This document shows, piece after piece, positions 48,215 to 56,093 of a stretch of DNA of 64,000 nucleotides. A program made the translations under genes and the position numbers. This stretch comes from Agaribacter marinus (GTDB lineage: Bacteria > Pseudomonadota > Gammaproteobacteria > Enterobacterales > Alteromonadaceae): NCBI RefSeq assembly GCF_030160655.1, contig NZ_BSOT01000007.1:62001-126000 (forward strand). The letters are read 5' to 3'. Positions within the stretch are counted from its first letter, which is position 1. Each line of letters starts with the position of its first letter. The notes below the pieces were generated by a model, which worked only from the letters and a program-made list of their open reading frames with translations, searched no databases and was not told the DNA's origin.

Positions 48215-48994
48215 TTATGTAGCTGCGGTATATCGACACTTTGGAAAGCTACTGCATCCAAAAAATTCGTTTCCTGTATTAGGACCTTTTTTAGCAACAC
48301 GCTTAACCAAATCAGAGTCACATTTAGGGCATTTTTTGATGTCTTTAGTTTGCGCAACGGGTTTGCATTCGCCTGATGTTTGAACTTCGGCAATTAACGA
48401 GACTAACTCATCACCACTGATTAAGGTAATCGGTAAGTCAGCAGCAAAAGCGATAGCGTCTTTTGTAAAGTGACCAGAACTAACGACATAAACGCTTTTT
48501 GCGGACGATGCTTTCAGCACGCCGAACATCTCCCTTATGATCGCCACCCCAACGTTAGATTTTCGCCACTGCTTGCACTGTACTACGTGATGTTCGCCGT
48601 CTTTTAACAGCAGTAAATCAATACCGCCGTCTGCACCAGCTGACATATTCTCCTGCACCGAATAGCCTTTGCGTCTAAATACTTCTCCAACAAGCACCTC
48701 AAAATCGTTCCATGATGTTTCTCTGAGCGTGGCAATGCTCTTTTGTTGTTCAACTAAGTTTTTGCGTTTCCGGCTTCTGAAAAGTGATGTTACGGTCGGT
48801 AACAGGAATAACAGACTTAACCAAGTTGCTGCATGCTTGCCAGCGCCAATAAACATTCTCAGCATATTGTTGTCGGTCGCTATACTCGGCAGTATGTACG
48901 TAAGGCTAAAGTATACAAAAATACCTGCAAGAACACTGAGCCACCAAGGCAAGTATGATAAAGCTATGAATAGTGAGGGATTGTTTCGATTCAT
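48215..48994 (-). CDS. Membrane-anchored Mrr-type restriction endonuclease-like protein with C-terminal zinc finger
   Basis: The 259-residue protein has two N-terminal membrane segments (about residues 8-32 and 45-63). An Mrr_cat nuclease domain of the PD-(D/E)xK fold follows (about 90-200), with FEVLVGEVFRRKGYSVQ, GADGGIDLLLL and VVQCKQW, supplying the catalytic Asp, Gln and Lys. A C-terminal topoisomerase-type zinc ribbon has CPKCDSDLV and GCSSFPKCRY. Mrr proteins cut modified DNA. Membrane-tethered forms with zinc ribbons are common but poorly studied. ATG at 48994 is preferred to an in-frame TTG at 49012. No methylase adjoins it. Confidence 0.85.
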   Translation of the reverse strand: MNRNNPSLFIALSYLPWWLSVLAGIFVYFSLTYILPSIATDNNMLRMFIGAGKHAATWLSLLFLLPTVTSLFRSRKRKNLVEQQKSIATLRETSWNDFEVLVGEVFRRKGYSVQENMSAGADGGIDLLLLKDGEHHVVQCKQWRKSNVGVAIIREMFGVLKASSAKSVYVVSSGHFTKDAIAFAADLPITLISGDELVSLIAEVQTSGECKPVAQTKDIKKCPKCDSDLVKRVAKKGPNTGNEFFGCSSFPKCRYTAAT

Positions 48995-49135
48995 GATATC
49001 GCAAGTGTTCAACGGATACTTTTGATTTTATGCAAACATCGGCCATTAACAATATCTAAAAACATCACTTGTTATGTGGATCTATATTTAGCCGAAGAAT
49101 CACGAGAGTGTTTTCTGTAAATATTTATTTTGTAA

Positions 49136-49190
49136 CTTACCTTTATTCTGGTAAGAAACTCTGTCAAAAATAATAATAAATCTGACAGAG
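49136..49190. promoter_or_regulatory. Two inverted repeats upstream of the Mrr-type gene
   Basis: CTTACC and GGTAAG (49136-49155) enclose 8 bases. CTCTGTCA (49159-49166) and TGACAGAG (49183-49190) enclose 16 AT-rich bases. They lie in the 252-bp gap after the 49247-50272 gene and before the Mrr-type gene. They could be operator or 3' end structures. Confidence 0.4.
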
Positions 49191-49246
49191 CAGCATACAA
49201 AATCTTATTCTACCTATCTTTATAAGTATAAACATCTATCTAATCA

Positions 49247-50272
49247 CTAGTTTAGCGATGCAACCATGAAGCTAACAATCTCTTTGGCTGTCGTGATATT
49301 GTTGGTATTCGCGTATAACTTACCATTTTGGCCGGAGTGATGACCATGACCTATGAGCTCAAGAAAAAATTGTTTTTTGTTTTTGGCTTGCAGCTTTGCA
49401 CTATAAATTAATGAGGGCTGACCAGAAGAGCCTGACCCGCTATAAATGGCGTCATCTGGAAACCTGTCCTTGCTGTAATATTCATTAAAATCGTAAGATC
49501 GGTTCACTTCAACCATTAGTCTTTTGCCGTCTAGATTTGTTCCCGCCAGTTGTAGCAGGTGATCGCTTTTTGGCGTGGCTGCTGTTCGACCATCAAACGC
49601 GGTACTATCCTCCTCTGGTACATATAATCCGTCACTGGCCTTAATTCCCCTTTTATGAGACCAGTAGGGAAGGGTTTCCGGTCGTCTTACTCGTCCCTCG
49701 TCTTCCTTCGCGGAATAAAAACCTGACTGGGCGACTTTACCTGTTACATACAGGGTTTGAAGGTAGTTACCCTGCATATCTTCCAGCCATACGGCAATTT
49801 GTGGTGTGGAAGTGTAAGTCAACCCCCAATAGAGTGGTTGTGGTTCTGACTCGTATTCACGGCCTGCTTTAATAAACAGTGACAGTTTGTTGTCATCATC
49901 AAGATCTGGAGCCAGATCAATCGTCTTATATGCGCCTTCTCTAACCTCACTGGCACCACGCAAGTTCTCACCTAATGCAACTAGTGTTACAAAGGGCGTC
50001 ATTTCTGAAACCAATCCCCACGAAACAGGAATAAGACCGACAGTAAAAAAAATGAAAACAAACTTGCCGATTTTCTTTTTGAGGTGGTTTTTATAGGGCG
50101 CCCAGTTGCTTTTGATATGCCCAGCGACAGCCACTAAAACCAAAATTGAAGACCATAAGTGTAACCCGGATGTAAAGTAGTCATACTCCGTGCTGTACAT
50201 CAAAACGCCAGTGATGATTAAACAACTAATACCTATAGACAAAGCAACAGTGTAGGCAATACGGTAATTCAT
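49247..50272 (-). CDS. Membrane protein with three N-terminal helices and a soluble domain (DUF2271-like)
   Basis: The 341-residue protein has three membrane segments (about residues 7-28, 36-54 and 70-92), the second carrying HLWSSILVLVAVAGHIKSNW, which recalls short cytochrome b561/DUF4405-type proteins with histidines in helices. A soluble region of about 240 residues follows, including PQIAVWLEDMQGNYLQTLYV, similar to DUF2271-type domains, and a C-terminal GHGHHSGQNGKLY. Function is unknown. It is divergent from a NarL-type sensor kinase across a palindromic operator, which suggests that the two-component system controls it. Confidence 0.65.
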   Translation of the reverse strand: MNYRIAYTVALSIGISCLIITGVLMYSTEYDYFTSGLHLWSSILVLVAVAGHIKSNWAPYKNHLKKKIGKFVFIFFTVGLIPVSWGLVSEMTPFVTLVALGENLRGASEVREGAYKTIDLAPDLDDDNKLSLFIKAGREYESEPQPLYWGLTYTSTPQIAVWLEDMQGNYLQTLYVTGKVAQSGFYSAKEDEGRVRRPETLPYWSHKRGIKASDGLYVPEEDSTAFDGRTAATPKSDHLLQLAGTNLDGKRLMVEVNRSYDFNEYYSKDRFPDDAIYSGSGSSGQPSLIYSAKLQAKNKKQFFLELIGHGHHSGQNGKLYANTNNITTAKEIVSFMVASLN

Positions 50273-50340
50273 TTGTGAATGCTCCAGTTATGTTCCGTTT
50301 TAGTCGTTGCTATTTTGAAGGCTTTTCACTTTTGGCCAGA

Positions 50341-50382
50341 GTGACATATGTCACGAATTCAGCGCCAAAAAATTCGTGACAT
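50341..50382. promoter_or_regulatory. Palindromic operator between the membrane protein gene and the sensor kinase
   Basis: A perfect 12-bp inverted repeat, ATGTCACGAATT (50348-50359) and AATTCGTGACAT (50371-50382), has an 11-base centre. The left arm also belongs to the perfect palindrome GTGACATATGTCAC (50341-50354). So three copies of the half-site GTGACAT/ATGTCAC lie within 42 bp, upstream of both divergent genes. Confidence 0.7.
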
Positions 50383-50413
50383 TTGTCCATTGGATTTGCA
50401 GAGAATTTATGGA

Positions 50414-51604
50414 ATGATGTTCATCAAACTCAATAAAACAGCTAACTCCATGAAAACATTAACTAAAGACTATCTGATAACAGGTTCCGCCTGGGGTCTA
50501 ATAGTCGTAGTAAGTTTGGTTTTCTGGACTACCGACGACCCGGAAGTTCAATTGGACTTTACGTTTGAGTCTATAGCTTTGGCGGTGATTCTTTTTACTA
50601 TTTTCCTTGCCGGCATATGCTCGCTTAAATACTGTCAATACCAGAACTTCGTAGAGAAAAGAACATTTTATCAGCGTATTGCTTTTCTGGTTTGTATAGT
50701 GTCGTTCGCGGCATTAGCAGGCATTTTTTACTACCTGTTAATAGGATTACTGTTCGTTCTTTTAAGCACTACTTTTCTAGATTATATGAAGCCATCGCAG
50801 GCCTGGCTATTAGCAGTGGCGGTGCCAATTCTGGCGGGTACCTATGATGTGTTTTTTAAACAAATGAGCTTCTATATTGAAATTAAATTGTTATTTATTG
50901 TGCTTAACAGTCTAGTGCTTGTATCTAGTAGTAAAATAAAATCTGAACAACAAGCCATGGAGCAAGCATCCCAACTCTTAAGGGAGTTGCAGGCCACGCA
51001 GCATTTACTAGAATCTACGGTAAAAAGAGACGAACGGTTGCGTATCGCCAGGGACTTGCATGACTCTATGGGGCACAAATTAACCGCACTTAAATTACAA
51101 CTTGAGTTAGCATCACATCTTGCACCGGACCTTATGCTCGATAAGGTTAATACGGCAAAAAAGCTTAGCGGTACCTTGCTGGATGATGTCAGGGCTAGCG
51201 TGAATGAATTTCGCGACTCCAATGGAATAGATTTAAATAAGGCTGTTAAAGCACTAGTTCCCAATATCGCGTCTGTCAGATTTGAGTTGAAGTTGGACCT
51301 CAATCAGCAGTTACTATCAAATCGTCAGGCAGAGACATTGTTTCGCTGTATTCAGGAATCCATTACGAACGTATTACGACACGCGAATGCTAACCATTGT
51401 CTTATTGAACTTGATGATAATGGGTGCAACGCTTTTTTAAGGGTGCAGGATAATGGCGATACAAAAAATTCATCTAACAATCCAGGTAATGGATTGGCCG
51501 GTATGGCAGAAAGGGTAAAGGAAGTCGACGGTGAAATTATGTGTGGTTTTAACCAGTCCGGCTTTGAAGTAAAACTATCACTACCGCTCGACCATATCCA
51601 TTAA
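50414..51604 (+). CDS. NarL-family sensor histidine kinase
   Basis: The roughly 396-residue protein has five or six membrane segments in residues 20-170 (for example AWGLIVVVSLVFW and LLIGLLFVLLSTTFLD) and a HisKA_3 domain with phosphoacceptor His in ERLRIARDLHDSMGHKLTAL near residue 218. The HATPase_c domain shows ESITNVLRHANANH, DNGDTKNS and GNGLAGMAERVKE. It should phosphorylate the regulator 23 bp downstream. The start is uncertain (50414, 50417 or 50450); the in-frame ATG at 50348 lies inside the palindromic operator and is rejected. Confidence 0.88.
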   Translation: MMFIKLNKTANSMKTLTKDYLITGSAWGLIVVVSLVFWTTDDPEVQLDFTFESIALAVILFTIFLAGICSLKYCQYQNFVEKRTFYQRIAFLVCIVSFAALAGIFYYLLIGLLFVLLSTTFLDYMKPSQAWLLAVAVPILAGTYDVFFKQMSFYIEIKLLFIVLNSLVLVSSSKIKSEQQAMEQASQLLRELQATQHLLESTVKRDERLRIARDLHDSMGHKLTALKLQLELASHLAPDLMLDKVNTAKKLSGTLLDDVRASVNEFRDSNGIDLNKAVKALVPNIASVRFELKLDLNQQLLSNRQAETLFRCIQESITNVLRHANANHCLIELDDNGCNAFLRVQDNGDTKNSSNNPGNGLAGMAERVKEVDGEIMCGFNQSGFEVKLSLPLDHIH

Positions 51605-51627
51605 CTCAGTTTCAACAGGTGCTATAA

Positions 51628-52269
51628 ATGATAAATATTGTAATAGTTGACGACCAAAACTTAGTAATGGAAGGTATTTGTAGCCTGCTGGAATTAAATT
51701 CAGAATTTAATGTTGTAGCTAAAATTGATGACAGCACCCGGGTTGTAGAAACACTTCACCAATATAACCCCGACGTACTGTTACTTGATATCAGAATGCC
51801 AAAAATGGATGGTTTAGAGGTGCTTAGGGCGATGCAATATGAGGGAATTGACACCCCTACGCTGATGTTAACCACCTTTGATGAGCACAAACTGGTACTC
51901 AATTCACTTAGTCTCGGTGCCAAAGGCTATTTGCGCAAAGATGTTTCGTTGGAAGAGTTAACAGACGCTATTTACACGTTGTCTGCAAAAGGCTCTTGGA
52001 TCCAGCCTGCGGTGTCTTGCCAGTTGAAAAGCAACAGTGAATGCTATTCACAGCAGGTTCAGCTATTAGAATCCCTTACAGCAGGTGAAACGGAAGTTTT
52101 ACGACTTATTGCGGCTGGTTTTTCAAATCATGAAATCGCTGACGCATTGCACAAATCATCTGGTAGGATTAGAAATATAGTTACCGCTATATTAGATAAA
52201 CTTGCTGTGCGAGACAGAACTCAAGCGGCACTAAAAGGCCTTGAGCTAGGCCTTATTTCAAAAAACTAA
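51628..52269 (+). CDS. NarL/LuxR-family response regulator
   Basis: The 213-residue protein has a receiver domain (phosphoacceptor Asp in VLLLDIRMPKMDG near residue 53, acidic pair in VIVDDQN, lysine in GYLRKDV) and a LuxR-type helix-turn-helix (about 150-205, with LTAGETEVLRLIAAGFSNHEIADAL). It lies 23 bp after the sensor kinase gene. It probably binds the GTGACAT-type operator upstream of the pair. The stimulus is unknown. The organisation resembles LiaSR/DesKR pairs that sense membrane state. Confidence 0.92.
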   Translation: MINIVIVDDQNLVMEGICSLLELNSEFNVVAKIDDSTRVVETLHQYNPDVLLLDIRMPKMDGLEVLRAMQYEGIDTPTLMLTTFDEHKLVLNSLSLGAKGYLRKDVSLEELTDAIYTLSAKGSWIQPAVSCQLKSNSECYSQQVQLLESLTAGETEVLRLIAAGFSNHEIADALHKSSGRIRNIVTAILDKLAVRDRTQAALKGLELGLISKN

Positions 52270-52384
52270 TCAATCCCGCTTTAACTTTCTCCTTCTACTA
52301 GATACCTTTGATTTAGTTCGCTCCTTTATCGTGTCACTGCAGTTATAAAGGGGTACGCCACCAGATTGGGGCGCATATCGACCA

Positions 52385-53887
52385 TTACAACTCTGTAGCT
52401 GATAACATATGCCTATCTATTACTACGCCATTTAGAATGACCTTGTTAATTGTGTCGTATGCAGAAACATCCACTAGCGGATTTTCGTTTAACAAGAGCA
52501 AATTTGCTTTCATTCCCACGCTGACTTGACCAATGGAAGCTTCCATCCCTATAGCTCTGGCATTTTGGACTGTCATTGAGGTAAAAAGTACGTTAGGGCT
52601 TAACCCTGCGTCCATCCAGCGGTCCATTTCCCAACGCCCATTTATGCCTGGAAATTGAGTATAAAAAGGTCCACTTGGCGTATCGCTACCAAAAAGTAAG
52701 GTCGCACCTTCTTGCGATAGCATTTTGGTAAAGCTTAAAAGATTGTTGATTGGTGTGCTATACGCGTCTTTTACTTTGAGATACAAATCTTCGGCATCCT
52801 CGAAATCGTTACCAAAATTCTGACTTAAGTCGTTTTTCATCCACTGGCCTTCATCACTTTGATACCAATCTAATAGAGATTTTGGCATCACATGTTCAAG
52901 CGCCTTATGCAGAAAGAACGTTGGCTTAAATATTTCTTTTTCTCCAGCAATCACCTGAATAGTCGGCTGTACCCAAATATTCGTCTCTGCATAGCGTTTG
53001 GCGAATTGTCGCTTTGTTAAGGTGTTAGCTGTAGATAAGTTTCCCCAATGCCACATACCGTGAACAATACCATCAACCTTTGATGCTAAACCAAATTCAT
53101 GTGACGTTTGAGAGTTAGCATGTAGTAAAACGATTAAGTCTTGCTTATGAGCATGCTGGATAATCTCCTGTATCAACGCAATCGGCGGTACCGGCAAGTT
53201 TTTCCATCTACCAAAGCCTTTTTCATAGAAGACTTTGATACAGCGTGCGCCTTCATTTTTAGCTCGATTGACCATTTTCTCTGGTGTTTGCTCAGCCTTT
53301 GGAAAATTGCTTGGGTAAAGTTCGGATTGTTCAGGATTGAATACGAGGCTATGGACCAACGGCGAAGAAAATTGATGTTTGTGACTGTTTCCTTGTATTG
53401 GGTAGCCATCGGGAATGATAATCGAGTGGCAAAAAAACGCTTGCGGCGCTACAGATTGATTGTTCCAATCCTCAATAAACGAACGATGGGATATTAAATC
53501 TAATAACGTCGTGAAACCAAAATACAAATAACTACGCGGGATTTGCGCTATTGCCTCGTCAACAAATTTGGGCTGCTTACCGTCTTTAGTTATAACGCCA
53601 GGAATGCCTTGTAAGTGAACATGTGTATCTATTAGTCCAGGAATTAGATATTGATTTTTACCCTCAATTACCGTTTTTGATGGGGGAAGGTCATGGCCGA
53701 TGTTAAGAATAATACCATCTCGAATAAACACATCTTTAGGACTGCTGACGTTAGGTTTGTCGCCGCTAATAATGTGCACATTACGTATTAGTAACTCTTC
53801 GGCAAATGCGACTTTCCATGAAAAAACAGCGACTAAAAATAGGCACCATAGACTAATGCGATTTTTGGATACTGTCTGGTTGAGCAT
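52385..53887 (-). CDS. Secreted amidohydrolase-family protein
   Basis: The 500-residue protein has a signal peptide ending at VAFA (about residue 29) and an amidohydrolase TIM-barrel. The metal-binding HxH lies in LIPGLIDTHVHLQG near residue 85, with later ligands in VLLHANSQ near 255, VHGMWHWG near 274 and the catalytic Asp in LLFGSDTPSG near 395. The barrel is flanked by the split beta-sandwich (EELLIRNVHIISG and KANLLLLNENPLVD). The substrate could be a peptide, prolidase-type or imidazolone-type compound. It is divergent from the AraC-type regulator, a likely controller. Confidence 0.88.
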   Translation of the reverse strand: MLNQTVSKNRISLWCLFLVAVFSWKVAFAEELLIRNVHIISGDKPNVSSPKDVFIRDGIILNIGHDLPPSKTVIEGKNQYLIPGLIDTHVHLQGIPGVITKDGKQPKFVDEAIAQIPRSYLYFGFTTLLDLISHRSFIEDWNNQSVAPQAFFCHSIIIPDGYPIQGNSHKHQFSSPLVHSLVFNPEQSELYPSNFPKAEQTPEKMVNRAKNEGARCIKVFYEKGFGRWKNLPVPPIALIQEIIQHAHKQDLIVLLHANSQTSHEFGLASKVDGIVHGMWHWGNLSTANTLTKRQFAKRYAETNIWVQPTIQVIAGEKEIFKPTFFLHKALEHVMPKSLLDWYQSDEGQWMKNDLSQNFGNDFEDAEDLYLKVKDAYSTPINNLLSFTKMLSQEGATLLFGSDTPSGPFYTQFPGINGRWEMDRWMDAGLSPNVLFTSMTVQNARAIGMEASIGQVSVGMKANLLLLNENPLVDVSAYDTINKVILNGVVIDRHMLSATEL

Positions 53888-54018
53888 AAAAGACCTTCTG
53901 GCTTGCGAATATTAGATATTGATTGTTATGCTCATAGCCCATAATTGACGACCTAAAACACGATCGAGGTCTGCTTTTATTCTGAAAAAAAGCTATGTAA
54001 TGGATGTAGAACGAATCT

Positions 54019-55074
54019 ATGGAACAAATACTTTCACACAGCCAAGCGGCCAATGTCATGATTTGCTTGGTATTAGCGCTTCACCTCTTTTCTGTTAGCA
54101 CTAGAGTTCGCTTACCGGCTCGGATGTTAGGAGTGAATTACCTGATGTATAGTTGTCAGAGCTTCTTGCTCATTGGATTGCTGAATGATGTTAATTTGTC
54201 TTATACATCTGTTATTAGACCGACTACAGCAATGCTGCTAGGGCCAGTTTTTTATTTCTATTTTTTAACGGTTAAACGGACAATACCTCAATTCAAATGG
54301 GTAGACTATTTGCACTTTTTCCCATGTCTGTTGGTACTCTTTGCCTTTATAGCGCAAAGTCGGTTCCTCTACCTTACGGATTATCTCATCATCGGCAGCT
54401 TTGCTTTTTATTTGATACTAATGACCATTCCAATGCTGCAGGGTGTAAAGGTATTTAGCCACTTAAGCACAGAGCCCAAACGGCCTTATCAATGGTTATG
54501 CATATTGGCGCTGATGATGGCTGTGAATATCGTTGCCGAGGTTGCAGTGCTTACGGAAATACATGCAGGAAAGGCACTTAACGAAAGTTTGGCTTTATTT
54601 ATAGGTACCAGTTTATTTCTCGTTATTAACGCTATCGTAGCGTTTGCAACACTGAGGAGAAACCCTTTGATTGAATGGATGTACGAACTGAGTGTGCAAA
54701 CATTCTCTGAAAATGACGTGGCATCGGCCGAAAACAACGCGCATTTTGGCAGGTGGGAAGTACTTGTTACTACTGAAGAGTTATACAAAAAAGAGTTTGG
54801 CATTACGCTATCCGAAGCTGCCAGAAAACTGCAAATACCGGCAAGACAGTTATCTAATGCTATTAATCAATGTTACGGCAGGAGCTTTTCTCAATATTTG
54901 AATGACAAGAGAGTGAAAGAGGCGCAACGCCTAATACAAGCTGACCCTGAAATGACCATGATAGATGTAATGTATGCGGCAGGCTTTAATAGTAAATCTA
55001 ATTTTAACAAAGAATTTCAGCGAGTTTCGGGGATGCCTCCATCGAAATATAGGTTGGCATTGTTGGTGGATTGA
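54019..55074 (+). CDS. Membrane-bound AraC-family transcriptional regulator
   Basis: The 351-residue protein has about seven membrane segments in residues 10-215 (for example VMICLVLALHLFSV and IGTSLFLVINAIVAFATL). A C-terminal AraC helix-turn-helix domain follows (about 255-345), with LSEAARKLQIPARQLSNAIN and the signature MIDVMYAAGFNSKSNFNKEF. Regulators of this type sense the membrane or periplasm. It is divergent from the amidohydrolase gene 131 bp away and is likely to regulate it or itself. Ligand unknown. Confidence 0.88.
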   Translation: MEQILSHSQAANVMICLVLALHLFSVSTRVRLPARMLGVNYLMYSCQSFLLIGLLNDVNLSYTSVIRPTTAMLLGPVFYFYFLTVKRTIPQFKWVDYLHFFPCLLVLFAFIAQSRFLYLTDYLIIGSFAFYLILMTIPMLQGVKVFSHLSTEPKRPYQWLCILALMMAVNIVAEVAVLTEIHAGKALNESLALFIGTSLFLVINAIVAFATLRRNPLIEWMYELSVQTFSENDVASAENNAHFGRWEVLVTTEELYKKEFGITLSEAARKLQIPARQLSNAINQCYGRSFSQYLNDKRVKEAQRLIQADPEMTMIDVMYAAGFNSKSNFNKEFQRVSGMPPSKYRLALLVD

Positions 55075-55105
55075 AGTCATGTAGTAAACCACTGCGATAA
55101 AAAAA

Positions 55106-55121
55106 GGCCGCAAAAGCGGCC
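55106..55121 (-). terminator. Bidirectional terminator between the AraC-type and PEP-CTERM-like genes
   Basis: GGCCGC and GCGGCC pair around AAAA. On the minus strand the stem is followed by TTTTTTT, a strong terminator for the PEP-CTERM-like gene. On the plus strand the tail ATATTTTAC is weaker. Confidence 0.8.
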
Positions 55122-55142
55122 ATATTTTACTTGTAAATAGCG

Positions 55143-56000
55143 TTACCCAATCAATTTTTTTCTGCCAGCAAAGGCTAAACCCAGCAAGGCAATTGAAGAA
55201 AACAGTACGCTACTAGGTGCTGAGACTTGGTTTACTGTAGATACATCAAACCCATTGCCATTTGGCGTGAATAAGATCGACATTTGATCTAAGTCAAAAG
55301 CACTGTTATCTAAACCAGTAAACTGCTCACAGCTGTCTTCTGTGTCATAACACCATTGTTCAAATACTGTATTTGCTGTATTACTACTATCACTACTTAA
55401 ATCGTGAAGCGCCAGTGGACCATAATCGCCCGCGCTTATGCCTGTCACGATACCTTCATCAAGAGAGTCAAAGGGACTTTCACCTGCGTCGTCAAAAATA
55501 CCGTTATAACTAAAAAGGATTTGCCCCATCTCAAATAACTGAATTTGAAAGCTAGCCAAATGATCTAACTCTAACGCGCTACCTACTTCATTCCATGTAA
55601 AAACGGCTCTATCACCAAAATCATTAAAATGAATGGTGCCATTGTCTTCTAATGACAAATCGGTACCAAACGCCGAAAATAGGGGAGTACCATCACCTAA
55701 AAATTCATCTAAATCTGCCCACAAGTCATAGTCTATGTCGTCGTCATTGCCGGCTAAACCTAGGTTGTCCGTTGCTTGAATTCCCCCGTTAGTGCCGACA
55801 GCAAATTCGTTATAACTTTCGCCAGCATACGGAAACATAAAGCTCAAAGACACGGTTGAAAATGCATCATCTTCGCCAGTTAAGTCAGCGAGTTCAGTGC
55901 CAAAATCGGTTTCCCACATGACGGGGGCGGCGTAACTAGATGCACCAAACATTAATATAAGGCCGCTTAGGCTTGCTTTAGTCACTTTATTAAATTTCAT
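55143..56000 (-). CDS. Secreted protein with a PEP-CTERM-like C-terminal sorting signal
   Basis: The 285-residue protein has a signal peptide (ends near SSYAA, residue 24), an acidic mature part without a recognised domain, and two cysteines (CYDTEDSC). It ends with VSAPSSVLFSSIALLGLAFAG and RKK: a short VxxPS-type motif, a hydrophobic helix and basic residues. This is the layout of exosortase substrates, with VSAP in place of VPEP. No exosortase gene lies in the window. An anchored or matrix protein is inferred. It converges on the AraC-type regulator gene. Confidence 0.75.
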   Translation of the reverse strand: MKFNKVTKASLSGLILMFGASSYAAPVMWETDFGTELADLTGEDDAFSTVSLSFMFPYAGESYNEFAVGTNGGIQATDNLGLAGNDDDIDYDLWADLDEFLGDGTPLFSAFGTDLSLEDNGTIHFNDFGDRAVFTWNEVGSALELDHLASFQIQLFEMGQILFSYNGIFDDAGESPFDSLDEGIVTGISAGDYGPLALHDLSSDSSNTANTVFEQWCYDTEDSCEQFTGLDNSAFDLDQMSILFTPNGNGFDVSTVNQVSAPSSVLFSSIALLGLAFAGRKKLIG

Positions 56001-56093
56001 TATTATTCCTCTTTACTACTGTCTTGTTTCCAACAAATACATGTTGAAAAACAAATATGCTCGGTCAATACCATTGACCGAGCACAACGTTGC

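Noticed and set aside
44279-49246. Integrated element with attL/attR at tRNA-Ser
   Set aside because: No integrase and no second copy of the tRNA 3' end was seen up to 49 kb, so an element boundary is not supported.
50348-50413. In-frame ATG at 50348 as the sensor kinase start
   Set aside because: It lies inside a perfect palindromic operator; starts at 50414/50417/50450 fit the protein and regulation better.
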